A DNA stretch of 64,000 nucleotides from Pantoea sp. A4 (GTDB lineage Bacteria > Pseudomonadota > Gammaproteobacteria > Enterobacterales > Enterobacteriaceae): NCBI RefSeq assembly GCF_000295955.2, contig NZ_ALXE01000044.1, forward strand, positions 1-64,000, in the 5' to 3' direction. Below, piece by piece: positions 31,977 to 41,689 of the stretch. Below the pieces are notes generated by a model, which ran no database searches, was not told where the DNA came from, and saw only the letters and a list, made by a program, of their open reading frames with translations. Each line of letters starts with the position of its first letter. Position 1 is the first letter of the stretch. The translations under genes and the position numbers were made by a program.

Positions 31977-32987
31977 ATGAAACGCGAACTCGCTATCGAA
32001 TTTTCCCGTGTCACTGAAGCAGCAGCACTGGCTGGCTATCGCTGGCTTGGGCGTGGAGACAAAAACGTAGCCGATGGTGCAGCAGTCAATGCCATGCGCC
32101 AGGTGCTCAATACCATTGCCATTGATGGACAGATTGTCATCGGTGAAGGTGAAATCGACGAAGCGCCGATGCTCTACATCGGTGAGAAAGTGGGTACTGG
32201 CCAGGGCGATGCGGTCGATATCGCCGTTGACCCTATCGAAGGCACCCGCATGACGGCAATGGGTCAGGCGAATGCGCTGGCGGTGATGGCAGTCGGCGAA
32301 AAAGGCAGCTTCCTGCACGCGCCCGATATGTACATGGAGAAGCTGATTGTTGGACCCGCCGCGCGTGGTGCCATCGATTTGCATCTGCCACTGGAAACGA
32401 ATCTACGTAATATCGCTGCGGCTCTGAATAAACCCCTGACTGAGCTCACGGTCTCCATCCTCGCGAAACCACGCCACGATGCAACGATTGCTCAGCTCCA
32501 TCAGCTTGGCGTGCGCGTGTTCTCTTTCCCGGATGGCGACGTTGCGGCTTCCATTCTCACCTGCATGCCAGACAGTGAAGTCGATGTGATGTATGGCATT
32601 GGTGGTGCACCAGAAGGTGTGGTGTCTGCAGCGGTGATCCGTGCGTTGGATGGCGATATGCAAGGGCGTTTACTGCCTCGCCATCAGGTAAAAGGAGATT
32701 CTGAAGAGAACTGCCGCCTCGGCGAAAATGAACTTCAGCGCTGTGCGGAAATGGGCATTGAAGCAAACCGCGTACTGCCACTCTCAGAGATGGCACGCAG
32801 CGACAACGTGGTGTTTGCGGCCACCGGTATCACTACCGGCGACCTGCTTAAAGGGATCAGCCGTCAGGGCAATATCGCCAGCACCGAGACGCTGTTGATC
32901 CGTGGTAAATCGCGAACCATTCGCCGCATCCAGTCGATTCACTATCTTGATCGCAAAGACGCGGCGTTACTGCCTTTTATTCTGTGA
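31977..32987 (+). CDS. glpX: class II fructose-1,6-bisphosphatase GlpX
   Basis: Mn-dependent fructose-1,6-bisphosphatase used in gluconeogenesis, for example on glycerol. 336 residues, as in E. coli. The lithium-sensitive phosphatase signature VDPIEGTRMTAMGQANAL lies near residue 85, preceded by IGEGEIDEAPML. It follows glpFK but is separated by 111 bp with a palindromic repeat. No good ribosome-binding site is visible before the ATG at 31977; the start rests on matching the E. coli N-terminus. Its 3' end overlaps the convergent emrD by 11 bp. Confidence 0.96.
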   Translation: MKRELAIEFSRVTEAAALAGYRWLGRGDKNVADGAAVNAMRQVLNTIAIDGQIVIGEGEIDEAPMLYIGEKVGTGQGDAVDIAVDPIEGTRMTAMGQANALAVMAVGEKGSFLHAPDMYMEKLIVGPAARGAIDLHLPLETNLRNIAAALNKPLTELTVSILAKPRHDATIAQLHQLGVRVFSFPDGDVAASILTCMPDSEVDVMYGIGGAPEGVVSAAVIRALDGDMQGRLLPRHQVKGDSEENCRLGENELQRCAEMGIEANRVLPLSEMARSDNVVFAATGITTGDLLKGISRQGNIASTETLLIRGKSRTIRRIQSIHYLDRKDAALLPFIL

Positions 32988-34170
32988 CGTGTTGGCTGCC
33001 ACTTTCCGGATTACGCGAGAGAGGCAGCCAGCAAAGCAGCATCACCAGTGCGGTCAGAAACATCAGCATCCCTACGCTGGACTGATCGTGCTGCGGTAGC
33101 AACGCGGAGGCCCAGGCAACAAAACCCGCCCCCAGGTTCTGCAATCCACCCAGCAAAGCACCTGCTGTGCCCGCGAGCCAGGCATAGGGTTCCATCGCGC
33201 CAGAGGTAGCCAGTGGGAATAACATACCCGCGCCGAAGAAGAACAGCGCCGCCGGCACCAGCAGCGTCCAGATGTTCATGACCCCGAACCAGGCAGGCAA
33301 CCACATCAGAAAACCTGCGGCCAGGCAGCTATTCACGCCCGTCCACATCAAACTATTCCAGCTTGCGCCATCGCGCCCCGCATACCAGGCACCAAAAAAG
33401 GCCGCCGGGATAGGCAGAATAAACAACACGCTCACCGTCAGGCTACTTAAGCCCAACACGCCGCCCAGCAGAACGCCACAGCTGGCTTCGAATACCGCAA
33501 TACCGGCCAACGCACCAATCAGCAGTAGTAAAAAACGCACAAAGCGCCCATCACGTAAGAGCAACGTGTAACGCTGGAAAAAAGGTGTCGTGCTCTTCTG
33601 CCCGATGCGGGTTTCCGGCAACCAGCGAGACATCGCGCCAGTGACCAACAGACACAGCAGCAGCAAGAAGGCAAAACAGGCGTGCCAGCTAAACCAGCGA
33701 GTCAGTGCGGCCCCGACCAGCGGTGCCAGTAGCGGGCTCATTAGCAGACCCATATTGAGCAGGCTATTTGCCCGACGCAGGGACTGACCGTCATACAGAT
33801 CGCGCGGTAGGGTGCGCGCCATAACACCACCCACACCGGTTCCCATGCCCTGAATCGCACTTCCCAGCACCAGCATATTGAGCGAGGTTGCCATGAGTGA
33901 AACGCCAGCACCCAACATAAACAGCAGCATGCCAAACAGAATCACCGGACGCCGTCCGGTGCTGTCAGAAATCGGGCCGTAGATCAGCTGTGATGCGCCA
34001 TAGGTGATCAAATATGCGGCCATCACACGCGGCATCTCACCGTTTCTTACATTCAAAGCTTCCGCAATTTGTGCCATCGCGGGCACATAAATGGTCTGCG
34101 CCATCTGACCAACGGCCAGCAATACCAACAACATAAAAATAATATGGCGATTTTCTAAGGGGGTTTTCAT
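32977..34170 (-). CDS. emrD: multidrug efflux MFS transporter EmrD
   Basis: Drug:proton antiporter of the major facilitator superfamily (DHA1), inner membrane. 397 residues (E. coli 394). Twelve membrane helices; MFS motif A YGPISDSTGRRPVI and motif C region AIQGMGTGVGGVMARTLPRDL. The block FFGAGMLFPLATSGAMEP is nearly identical to E. coli EmrD. In E. coli emrD is elsewhere; here it is inserted between glpX and fpr on the opposite strand. The ATG at 34170 is preferred over a TTG at 34185. Confidence 0.93.
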   Translation of the reverse strand: MKTPLENRHIIFMLLVLLAVGQMAQTIYVPAMAQIAEALNVRNGEMPRVMAAYLITYGASQLIYGPISDSTGRRPVILFGMLLFMLGAGVSLMATSLNMLVLGSAIQGMGTGVGGVMARTLPRDLYDGQSLRRANSLLNMGLLMSPLLAPLVGAALTRWFSWHACFAFLLLLCLLVTGAMSRWLPETRIGQKSTTPFFQRYTLLLRDGRFVRFLLLLIGALAGIAVFEASCGVLLGGVLGLSSLTVSVLFILPIPAAFFGAWYAGRDGASWNSLMWTGVNSCLAAGFLMWLPAWFGVMNIWTLLVPAALFFFGAGMLFPLATSGAMEPYAWLAGTAGALLGGLQNLGAGFVAWASALLPQHDQSSVGMLMFLTALVMLLCWLPLSRNPESGSQHVTE

Positions 34171-34467
34171 CAAATACCGTAACAAGCATCTAAAATTTAA
34201 ACGGATAACAGCAGGAAAACAGACATGCTGCCCTAATGGCGGTGCAAAATATCAGTTTCTTGTGACAAAGCGAGGGGGGATGATTCCGCAGTTTGACTAT
34301 CACGTGTAAAGAAAAATATCCGCCTTGTAAAAACAACAGCACAGAAGGTGATCGTGGGTGCTATCCATTTGATCATTCGGGTCATGCGGGGGTTCAGGCA
34401 GTAGAAAAATCACTCGCGGCATCGCAGGATAATCACCAGGTGAAAATAGTCCTACTAAGGAGAACTC

Positions 34468-35214
34468 ATGGCCGAATGGGTCACTGCAAAGGTGCAAGAG
34501 ATCGAGAACTGGACGGATGCATTGTTCAGCCTGCGCGTCACCGCGCCAATTGATACTTTTACTGCGGGTCAGTATGCCAAACTGGCGCTGGAAGTGAATG
34601 GTGAGCGCGTTGTACGCGCTTACTCATACGTTAATGCGCCCAATGATCAGTTGCTGGAGTTCTATCTGGTTACTGTGCCGGAAGGCAAACTCAGCCCACG
34701 CTTACAGGCGCTCCAGCCGGGTGATGAGGTGCTGATCACCAAAGAGGCGGCAGGATTCTTCATCCTCGATGAAATTCCGCCGTGCGAAACCTTGTGGATG
34801 CTGGCGACTGGCACCGCAATCGGCCCCTACCTGTCGATTCTGCAACAGGGCGAGGGATTAGATCGCTTTGAGAATATCGTCTTGCTACACGCAGTACGCT
34901 ACGCGGCTGACCTGAGCTACTTACCGTTGATGCAACAGCTACAGCAGATTTATCAAGGCAAGCTGCGCATTCAAACCGTTGTCAGTCGCGAAACCACGGC
35001 GGGTGCATTAACGGGACGCGTCCCGGCATTAATTGAAAGCGGCGAACTGGAAGCGGCTGTTGGCTTAAAAATGACGGCAGATTCCAGCCACATCATGCTG
35101 TGTGGCAATCCTGAAATGGTACGAGACACACAACAGATGCTGAAAGAGAGCCGTGAAATGCGCAAACACTTCAAACGTAAACCGGGCCACATGACCAGCG
35201 AACACTACTGGTAA
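34468..35214 (+). CDS. fpr: ferredoxin/flavodoxin NADP+ reductase Fpr
   Basis: FAD enzyme passing electrons from NADPH to flavodoxin or ferredoxin; in E. coli part of the SoxRS oxidative-stress response and needed for methionine-synthase and radical-SAM reactivation. 248 residues, as in E. coli. FAD motif VVRAYSYVNAP, NADP motif LATGTAIGPYLSIL, and the C-terminal HYW. AAGGAG six bases before the ATG. The 297 bp upstream (divergent from emrD) should carry its promoter; I could not identify a SoxS box with confidence. Confidence 0.97.
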   Translation: MAEWVTAKVQEIENWTDALFSLRVTAPIDTFTAGQYAKLALEVNGERVVRAYSYVNAPNDQLLEFYLVTVPEGKLSPRLQALQPGDEVLITKEAAGFFILDEIPPCETLWMLATGTAIGPYLSILQQGEGLDRFENIVLLHAVRYAADLSYLPLMQQLQQIYQGKLRIQTVVSRETTAGALTGRVPALIESGELEAAVGLKMTADSSHIMLCGNPEMVRDTQQMLKESREMRKHFKRKPGHMTSEHYW

Positions 35215-35352
35215 GTGGGCCTCGCTAAGAAAAAACCAGCCTCTGAAAACAGATGACTTGATTTACCGAGAAAATTCATCGGTTGGCTTTTGACTTTCAC
35301 GGCAGAAAACCGGTTTAATTTGCAGCTGAGTTTACTGGTCAGGGCCGAAGAA

Positions 35353-35976
35353 ATGAAGAAATTGCCAGGCGTACTCTTACTGAGTATCGCGCTGACAGCC
35401 TCCGCCTGTGCTGCCGAAACTTCGCAGCCTGCGGATCCCGCCGCGTCATCCCCCCCGACTGCCTCCTATTTGATGGCGGGCGCGCCCACCTTTGATATGA
35501 CTATTGCTCAGTTCCGCGAAAAGTTTAATGCCAGCTACGTGGACACACCGTTACTGGAGTTTCGCGCTATCGACAGCGGAGCGGCCTTAACCCGCGCCGC
35601 GAGTAAAATTAACGAAACCCTCTATGCTTCAACCGCACTTGAAGCGGGCACTGGTAAGATTAAAACGCTGCAAATCACGTGGCTACCGCTACCCGGTCCA
35701 GATCAGAAAGCCGCACAGGCAAAAGCCATGGCTTACATGACTGCACTGCTGCGTTTCTTTGAACCGACGCTCACCGCTGAAACCGGACGTAAAAAGCTCG
35801 ATTCACTGCTTACTGCGGGAAAAGGAGAACGTTATTTTGCTCGTAGCGAAGGAGCCCTGCGGTTTGTGGTTTCAGATAGCGGAGATAAAGGGTTAACCCT
35901 CGCGATTGAGCCGATAAAACTGACGTTGCCACCCACAAACAGCAGCGACAAAACTGATCAAAAGCAGAGCCAGTAG
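35353..35976 (+). CDS. yiiQ: periplasmic protein YiiQ (DUF1454)
   Basis: Function unknown. 207 residues (E. coli 199). N-terminal signal peptide MKKLPGVLLLSIALTASACA-AE, then a soluble domain with conserved LMAGAPTFDMTIAQFREKFN, LTRAASKINETLYASTALE and GALRFVV. The cysteine near the cleavage site could suggest a lipoprotein, but the lipobox is poor. The frame is open from 35290; the ATG at 35353 after GAAGAA gives the usual start. Lies between fpr and tpiA, as in E. coli. Confidence 0.93.
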   Translation: MKKLPGVLLLSIALTASACAAETSQPADPAASSPPTASYLMAGAPTFDMTIAQFREKFNASYVDTPLLEFRAIDSGAALTRAASKINETLYASTALEAGTGKIKTLQITWLPLPGPDQKAAQAKAMAYMTALLRFFEPTLTAETGRKKLDSLLTAGKGERYFARSEGALRFVVSDSGDKGLTLAIEPIKLTLPPTNSSDKTDQKQSQ

Positions 35977-36057
35977 GGTAATAGATCTCTATACTGGGCA
36001 CAGAAAACACTGCCCCCGGCAGTGCTATTAAACGAAGCGCTTTATGCGGAGGAAAGA

Positions 36058-36825
36058 ATGCGACATCCACTGGTTATGGGTAACTGGAAACTGAATGGCA
36101 GCAAGCAACAGACCGCTGATTTAATTGCAGGTTTGAAGCAAGAACTCTCTGGCGTTGATGGCTGTGGCGTGGCTATCGCTCCACCTGCAATCTATCTCGA
36201 TCAGGCTGCTGGTGCCATTAAGGGCAGCGCTATCAAACTGGGCGCGCAGAACGTTGATGTTAACCTGTCTGGTGCTTTTACCGGTGAAACCTCCGCAGAA
36301 ATGCTGAAAGATATTGGTGCTGAGTACATCATCATTGGTCACTCTGAGCGTCGTACCTATCACAAAGAGAGCGATGAGTTCATCGCGAAAAAATATGCCG
36401 TACTGAAAGCGGCAGGTCTGGTGCCAGTGCTGTGCATTGGTGAGACCGAAGCGGAAAATGAAGCCGGTAAAACGGAAGAAGTTTGTGCACGTCAGATTGA
36501 TGCTGTACTGACTACTCAGGGCGCTGAAGCCTTTAAAGGTGCAGTCATTGCCTATGAACCCGTCTGGGCGATTGGCACTGGCAAATCAGCAACTCCTGCG
36601 CAGGCACAGGCAGTACACAAGTTTATCCGCGATCACATTGCTAAGCAGGATCAGGCGATTGCCGATCAGGTCATCATTCAGTACGGTGGCTCAGTAAACG
36701 ATAAGAACGCCGCTGAACTGTTCACTCAGCCAGATATCGATGGCGCGCTGGTTGGCGGTGCTTCTCTGAAAGCCGATGCCTTCGCGGTCATTGTTAAAGC
36801 TGCCGCTGCGGCTAAAAAAGGCTAA
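36058..36825 (+). CDS. tpiA: triosephosphate isomerase TpiA
   Basis: Interconverts dihydroxyacetone phosphate and glyceraldehyde-3-phosphate; links glycerol use (glpFKX nearby) to glycolysis. 255 residues, as in E. coli. Catalytic Lys in GNWKLNGS, His in IIGHSERR and Glu in [11 protein letters not shown]; phosphate loop YGGSVNDKN and GALVGGASL. The ATG at 36058 follows GGAGGAAAG. The in-frame ATG at 36022 is too early. Confidence 0.98.
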   Translation: MRHPLVMGNWKLNGSKQQTADLIAGLKQELSGVDGCGVAIAPPAIYLDQAAGAIKGSAIKLGAQNVDVNLSGAFTGETSAEMLKDIGAEYIIIGHSERRTYHKESDEFIAKKYAVLKAAGLVPVLCIGETEAENEAGKTEEVCARQIDAVLTTQGAEAFKGAVIAYEPVWAIGTGKSATPAQAQAVHKFIRDHIAKQDQAIADQVIIQYGGSVNDKNAAELFTQPDIDGALVGGASLKADAFAVIVKAAAAAKKG

Positions 36826-36834
36826 TCTCGCCTT

Positions 36835-36855
36835 AGGGCGGCTCTCAGCCGCCCT
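36835..36855. terminator. hairpin between tpiA and cdh
   Basis: AGGGCGGCT/AGCCGCCCT with a three-base loop, 10 bp after the tpiA stop and covering the cdh stop codon. There is no T run on either strand, so its termination strength is uncertain. Confidence 0.5.
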
Positions 36856-37606
36856 GCAAAATCCCACATTGATGATCCTGCAACTCTTCCGGCGAACCAC
36901 GGTTCAACAGCAGCCAGTTTCTCTCCAGCGCCAATAGTGCCAGTTTGCCATCAGGCAACGCCGCCAGCGCCATGCCATATTTCCCCATTTGATCCTGGGC
37001 TTGAGGGACTTCCTGCGCCAGACGGATAAATACGCTCTCCTGTGCCAGTTGATCCGGGGTCAACGTGCGGATGAGGTAGCGATGCTTCTGTAAGGTAAAA
37101 GGTTGCCACTGCGCGGTGAGCGAGGCCGCATATTGATCCAGCTGTTGGCGCACCCGTGGTTTCAGGCAGGACATATGAATATGGAGCTGATTTTGCGAAC
37201 GACCGTATTCAGAATTGATCGCCAGTGCGATAACCCGGTCAGCTACCGGTGCACCGCGTTTTTCACTCATGATGGCTCGCTGTTGCCATGCCAGTGCAAA
37301 GAAGTTAGGCGTTGAAGGAACAAGCAGAGTCGGGCTTTCGATACCGGTGATTTTTGCGACCGGCATCAGCAAAAATTGCAGTGGACCATTGAGATCTTTC
37401 AACGTCACATAGCCCTGCGCCAGATTGACCTGCTGGCAGGGTGCGGGCACACCGTGTTGTGCCATATCTGGCAAGCACTTCTCGCTGATGATATGCCACA
37501 AGGCATCGGAATTCTTTTTGACGTGAAAAGCTTTGAACAGCAGCCCACCGACCAGTACAACCAGTAGCACGCTGATGACAACCAGGGGGCGGTTTCTTCC
37601 CTGCAT
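36845..37606 (-). CDS. cdh: CDP-diacylglycerol pyrophosphatase Cdh
   Basis: Membrane enzyme hydrolysing CDP-diacylglycerol to CMP and phosphatidate. 253 residues (E. coli 251). One N-terminal membrane helix (PLVVISVLLVVLVGGLLF) then a HIT-like domain with NQLHIHMSCLKPRVRQQLD. The block YVTLKDLNGPLQFLLMP and the C-terminus EELQDHQC match the family. The ATG at 37606 has AGGA nine bases upstream; the TTG at 37615 would have none. It is convergent with tpiA. Confidence 0.94.
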   Translation of the reverse strand: MQGRNRPLVVISVLLVVLVGGLLFKAFHVKKNSDALWHIISEKCLPDMAQHGVPAPCQQVNLAQGYVTLKDLNGPLQFLLMPVAKITGIESPTLLVPSTPNFFALAWQQRAIMSEKRGAPVADRVIALAINSEYGRSQNQLHIHMSCLKPRVRQQLDQYAASLTAQWQPFTLQKHRYLIRTLTPDQLAQESVFIRLAQEVPQAQDQMGKYGMALAALPDGKLALLALERNWLLLNRGSPEELQDHQCGILQGG

Positions 37607-37668
37607 AGCAGTCAATCCTCTCGCTGGAATCTGCCTGCATCCTCGCCTGCGGCGAGCGGAAAGTCACG

Positions 37669-37694
37669 AAAAAAAACCAGCCCGGAGGCTGGTC
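37669..37694 (-). terminator. sbp terminator
   Basis: Stem GACCAGCC/GGCTGGT followed by eight T residues on the minus strand, 18 bp past the sbp stop. Confidence 0.92.
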
Positions 37695-37711
37695 TGTCTG
37701 AACGAAGGCGA

Positions 37712-38707
37712 TTACGGTTTCATGATCTGGTCGTAAGTACCGCCATCGGCAAAGTGTGTTTTCTGTGCGGCGGTCCAGCCACCAAACTTATTGTCGATGG
37801 TGAACAGTTTCACTGGCGCAAAGGTATTAGCGAATTTCTTCTCAACGGCTGCATCACGTGGACGATAGAAGTTTTCCGCGGCAATAGTCTGCCCTTCTGG
37901 AGAGTAGAGATATTTAAGGTACTCTTCCGCGACTTTGCGGTTGCCATCCTGATCGACCACTTTATCCACCACCGCGACCGTTGGCTCAGCCAGAATCGAT
38001 TCGCTTGGCGTGACGATCTCAAATTTATCTTTACCGCCCGGCAGTTTATTAACTGCCATATAGGCTTCGTTTTCCCAGGCAATCAACACATCACCGATGC
38101 CACGCTCAACGAAGGTATTGGTGGCACCACGCGCACCGGAATCCTGTACTTCTACGTTTTTAAACAGCGCTTTGACGTATTCCTGCGCTTTGGCCTGATC
38201 GCCATGGTTCTGATCCAGCGCCCAACCCCACGCAGCCAGATAGTTCCAGCGCGCTCCGCCTGAGGTTTTTGGGTTTGGCGTGATCACAGAAACGCCTTTT
38301 TTCGTCAGGTCGCTCCAGTCGTGAATCCCTTTCGGGTTGCCTTTACGCACCAGGAAGACGATGGTCGAGGTGTAAGGTGCGGAGTTATCCGGGAGACGCT
38401 TGATCCAGTCTTTATCGATACGGCCACGCTCAGCGATAGCATCAACATCGGACTGCAACGCCAGCGTTACCACATCGGCACGAATTCCGTTGATGACAGA
38501 AGTCGCCTGTTTGCCCGAGCCGCCGTGTGACTGACGCACGATGACGTTATCGCCCGTTTCTTGTTTGTAATGGGCAGCAAACGCTTTGTTGTACTGATCG
38601 TACAGCTCACGCGTTGGGTCATAAGACACGTTTAACAGCTGGATATCCTTAGCCAGGACGCTGGTTGAAGCCAGCAACAGGGTGAAACCAATACTCCACT
38701 TGTTCAT
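37712..38707 (-). CDS. sbp: periplasmic sulfate-binding protein Sbp
   Basis: Periplasmic sulfate/thiosulfate receptor that delivers to the CysTWA ABC importer. 331 residues (E. coli 329). Signal peptide [20 protein letters not shown], then the family signatures [35 protein letters not shown] and [20 protein letters not shown], which line the sulfate pocket. In E. coli it is under CysB control; the 125 bp upstream presumably hold the promoter. Monocistronic, ended by its own terminator. Confidence 0.97.
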   Translation of the reverse strand: MNKWSIGFTLLLASTSVLAKDIQLLNVSYDPTRELYDQYNKAFAAHYKQETGDNVIVRQSHGGSGKQATSVINGIRADVVTLALQSDVDAIAERGRIDKDWIKRLPDNSAPYTSTIVFLVRKGNPKGIHDWSDLTKKGVSVITPNPKTSGGARWNYLAAWGWALDQNHGDQAKAQEYVKALFKNVEVQDSGARGATNTFVERGIGDVLIAWENEAYMAVNKLPGGKDKFEIVTPSESILAEPTVAVVDKVVDQDGNRKVAEEYLKYLYSPEGQTIAAENFYRPRDAAVEKKFANTFAPVKLFTIDNKFGGWTAAQKTHFADGGTYDQIMKP

Positions 38708-38800
38708 TACGCCATCTCCCAGAATCGTTATGGGCTAAGCGTGACATAAACCTTTCTACGACTAAAAGAATTAAAAAGGAGGATTTATAACCACGGGGAA

Positions 38801-38824
38801 TAAAGGGGTGCTGAGCAGCACCCC
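38801..38824 (-). terminator. pfkA terminator
   Basis: Stem GGGGTGCT/AGCACCCC just past the pfkA stop; on the minus strand it is followed by TTTATT, a short T-rich tail. Confidence 0.7.
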
Positions 38825-38832
38825 GGGCAGAA

Positions 38833-39795
38833 TCAGAACAGTTTTTTGGCCGTATCCAGCCAGTCGCGCTTGAATGGGCGCTTCATGTTCTCAATGGCGT
38901 CGATGATGTCATGGTGCACCATCTTCTCATTCTGAATACCGACGCAGCGACCACCGTAGCCCTGCAACAGCAGCTCAATTGAATAGGCTCCCATGCGTGA
39001 CGCCAGAATGCGGTCATAGGCGCAAGGCGCACCGCCACGCTGGATATGGCCTAACACCGTGGCGCGGGTTTCGCGCTTGGTTTCCGTTTCGATGTAGTGC
39101 GCCAGTTCGTCGATATCACAGATGTGCTCAGTGATAGCGACGATGGCGTGTTTTTTACCCTTGGCGATCCCGGCTTTAATTTCTGACAGCAGCTCTTCAC
39201 GCGTGTAAGGAATTTCAGGCAACACGATAAATTCACAGCCGCCTGCAATCGCCGCCGCTAATGTCAGATCACCACAGTAACGCCCCATCACTTCGACGAT
39301 AGAAATACGCTGATGCGAAGAAGAGGTATCGCGCAGGCGGTCAATCGCCTCGACCACCGTTTCCAGCGCGGTGAAGTAACCGATGGTGTAATCAGTGCCG
39401 GCGACATCGTTATCGATCGTGCCTGGCAGGCCGATGCATGGGAAGCCCATTTCGGTCAGGCGCTTTGCGCCCATGTAGGAGCCATCTCCCCCAATCACCA
39501 CCAGCGCATCAATGCCGCGCTTTTTCATGTTCTCAATCGCGACCTGGCGCACGTCTTCATTGCGGAATTCAGGGAAACGCGCAGAACCGAGGAAAGTACC
39601 ACCACGGTTGATCATGTCTGACACGCTGTAGCGGTCGAGATTAATCATGCGATCTTCGTACAAACCCTGATAGCCGTCATAGATACCAAAAACCTCTAGC
39701 CCTTCACTCAGCGCTGCGCGGACCACTCCACGAATTGCTGCGTTCATGCCGGGGGCGTCGCCACCACTGGTCAGTACTCCGATTTTCTTAATCAT
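38833..39795 (-). CDS. pfkA: 6-phosphofructokinase I PfkA
   Basis: ATP-dependent phosphofructokinase, the main control point of glycolysis, activated by ADP and inhibited by PEP. 320 residues, as in E. coli. ATP site [17 protein letters not shown] and [10 protein letters not shown]; substrate and catalytic loop [15 protein letters not shown] (Asp127); effector-site arginines and [10 protein letters not shown] (Glu187) are conserved. Start ATG at 39795 with AGAGG upstream; the frame runs to 39816. Confidence 0.98.
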   Translation of the reverse strand: MIKKIGVLTSGGDAPGMNAAIRGVVRAALSEGLEVFGIYDGYQGLYEDRMINLDRYSVSDMINRGGTFLGSARFPEFRNEDVRQVAIENMKKRGIDALVVIGGDGSYMGAKRLTEMGFPCIGLPGTIDNDVAGTDYTIGYFTALETVVEAIDRLRDTSSSHQRISIVEVMGRYCGDLTLAAAIAGGCEFIVLPEIPYTREELLSEIKAGIAKGKKHAIVAITEHICDIDELAHYIETETKRETRATVLGHIQRGGAPCAYDRILASRMGAYSIELLLQGYGGRCVGIQNEKMVHHDIIDAIENMKRPFKRDWLDTAKKLF

Positions 39796-39976
39796 GACAA
39801 CCTCTGGTTTGTTCAAACGAAGGGTTTTATCTGTAGGCCGGGCGGTAAGGTTCCGGCAAGTAATGGCTGATAGTATATCAAAGGCTCAATGCTGAATTGA
39901 TTCAGGTCAGATAAGTTTTCACTACTTTTTTGCGGCCTTGCTAGCGAAACGGCAAAATTCCGCCGTTTCCCTGGTA

Positions 39977-40876
39977 TCAGTTAAAAGGCTGGCGAGGCTC
40001 TTGCGGTACGACCGAGCAAGGGTCCTGATGAATAATCACATCTGAGCCGGGAAATCTCGCCAGTAAAGCGTGCTCGACACCCACTGCGATATCGTGTGCT
40101 TCAACCAACGGCAAATGGTCATCAATTTCCAGGTGCAGTTGGATAAATCGGGTCGGCCCGGACTGACGTGTCCGGAGATCGTGCGCCCCCTGCACCCCGG
40201 GCCAGTTTTGCGCAATGGTAAGAATCTCCTGATGATCGGATTCCGGCAGTGCCCGGTCGAGCAGTGACTGAACTGCGTCATAGCCCATACGCAGTGCGCT
40301 ATAAAGAATATAGACGCCAATCCCCAGTGCAAACAGAGCATCTGCCCGCGTAAAGCCGTAGCTGCTGAGAACCAGTGCCAGCAGGATTGCGCCGTTCATC
40401 ACCACGTCCGACTGGTAGTGCAGCATGTCAGCCCGCACCGCCTGGCTAGAGGTTTTACGCACGACCCAGCGCTGGAAGGTGACCAGCACCAGCGTGGTAA
40501 ACAGCGCAATGACAGTAATGATGACGCCAACACCGGGATCGTGTAGCTCTGCAGGGCGAGCCAGATGTTGTAAGCCCGTCAGGAATAGAAACAGAGCGGA
40601 GCCGGAGATAAACATACTTTGAGCCAGCGCAGCAAGCGATTCGGCTTTACCGTGGCCAAAGGTATGGTCGCTGTCTGCGGGTTGAAGTGAGTAGCGAACC
40701 ACCAGCAAATTAGTGAGCGAAGCGCCCATATCCACCAGTGAATCGACCAACGCGGCTAACATACTGACCGAACCGGTGTACCACCAGGCAAAGATTTTGA
40801 TGATGAGCAGGGAGAATGCCAGCAGAGTGGCAGCCAGCGCGGCGCGCTTAACCAAAGTCGCGTAGGAGTGTTGCAT
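39977..40876 (-). CDS. fieF: ferrous iron / zinc efflux CDF transporter FieF
   Basis: Inner-membrane cation diffusion facilitator exporting Zn2+ and Fe2+ in exchange for protons (YiiP). 299 residues (E. coli 300). Six membrane helices; the transport-site motifs [14 protein letters not shown] and [13 protein letters not shown] carry the four ligands DxxxD and HxxxD. The C-terminal cytoplasmic metallochaperone-like domain contains [20 protein letters not shown]. In E. coli cpxP is the next gene upstream; here about 3 kb of accessory DNA separates them. Confidence 0.97.
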   Translation of the reverse strand: MQHSYATLVKRAALAATLLAFSLLIIKIFAWWYTGSVSMLAALVDSLVDMGASLTNLLVVRYSLQPADSDHTFGHGKAESLAALAQSMFISGSALFLFLTGLQHLARPAELHDPGVGVIITVIALFTTLVLVTFQRWVVRKTSSQAVRADMLHYQSDVVMNGAILLALVLSSYGFTRADALFALGIGVYILYSALRMGYDAVQSLLDRALPESDHQEILTIAQNWPGVQGAHDLRTRQSGPTRFIQLHLEIDDHLPLVEAHDIAVGVEHALLARFPGSDVIIHQDPCSVVPQEPRQPFN

Positions 40877-41010
40877 CTGAGATTCATCGCAAAAAGCACA
40901 TAGTCAGTGAGTCTACCACTCGGTCGATGACAGTACAGCGTTATGCAACATACCAAAACCCCCACTTTTTTGTGAGAAAGGACGGGGCAGTAGACTATTC
41001 ATGACAGGCA

Positions 41011-41048
41011 GAAAAATAAATACCTCGGCCTCTGCGTTGAGGTCGAGG
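41011..41048 (-). terminator. terminator of the KGG-protein gene
   Basis: Imperfect stem CCTCGACCTC/GAGGCCGAGG with an AACGCA loop, followed on the minus strand by TATTTATTTTT. It lies 43 bp past the stop of the small KGG gene. Confidence 0.75.
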
Positions 41049-41090
41049 CATTCCTCTGCTTAAGCAGTTTTCAATGCATCACACACTGAA

Positions 41091-41273
41091 TCATTTAGAT
41101 GAACTGCGGCGACCGCCGTGACTGTTCTGTCCACCTTTTCTGCCTGCTTCAGAGGCTTTCTCGCGGTCATTTTTAAAATTCCCGCCGCTATGTTGTCCGC
41201 CTTTTTTCCCGGCTTCAGAAGCGCGTTTTGGATCTTCTGCAAAATTACCGGAACCACCACGATGCTCAGCCAT
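41091..41273 (-). CDS. KGG-repeat general stress protein
   Basis: A 60-residue, very hydrophilic protein made of two copies of a motif (DPKRASEAGKKGGQHSGG and DREKASEAGRKGGQNSHGG). This is the KGG / conidiation-specific Con-10-like family, which includes E. coli YciG and YmdF; members are stationary-phase or stress-induced, and YciG and YmdF are linked to motility. The exact role here is not known. GGAG lies six bases before the ATG at 41273. It stands alone with its own terminator at the left edge of the accessory islet. Confidence 0.88.
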   Translation of the reverse strand: MAEHRGGSGNFAEDPKRASEAGKKGGQHSGGNFKNDREKASEAGRKGGQNSHGGRRSSSK

Positions 41274-41689
41274 AACTTACTCCGTTACTCAGTTGTATTG
41301 GATAAGATAAAGGTTTGCAGTATTTCCCTATTTCCCGCAAAGAGATCTGACAATGTTTCACACATGCATATTCGACACTTATCAGCATTTCCGTTTGCGA
41401 CAGGACTTAGTGTAGAGCAAGTCTGATATTCTGCCAGCCTGACGACTAAGCAAGGTAATACACTGAATACCATGGATTAAATCCAGGTAAATTATAAACC
41501 CCCTATGAGATTAAAAATACTCGCACAGAAAATCACTATTCAAAAACCTTTTATTTCAGCAAGCTGCACCAGATAAATAACAGAACAAGCGCAGCGGGAA
41601 TCACAAAGATAAATTAATTTTTAACAGCCAAAAAGCGTGATGCTTGTCACAAAAACTCAGCACTCAACTCTCTGCCTGTTTTGCCTGAT
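41274..41689. other. AT-rich gap without a recognisable gene
   Basis: 416 bp between the KGG gene and the last gene of the putative effector operon. It must hold the KGG promoter. I see no convincing protein-coding frame, RNA gene or strong terminator; a small symmetrical stretch (GGATTAAATCC, about 41474-41484) is the only structure noticed. Confidence 0.6.

Noticed and set aside
31866..32384. A 172-codon minus-strand frame opposite the start of glpX
   Set aside because: Shadow of glpX running into the palindromic repeat; glpX is well supported.
41060..41260. Alternative minus-strand frame overlapping the KGG gene
   Set aside because: It is the second frame of the same stretch and has no ribosome-binding site, while the KGG-repeat frame has a good site and a known family.
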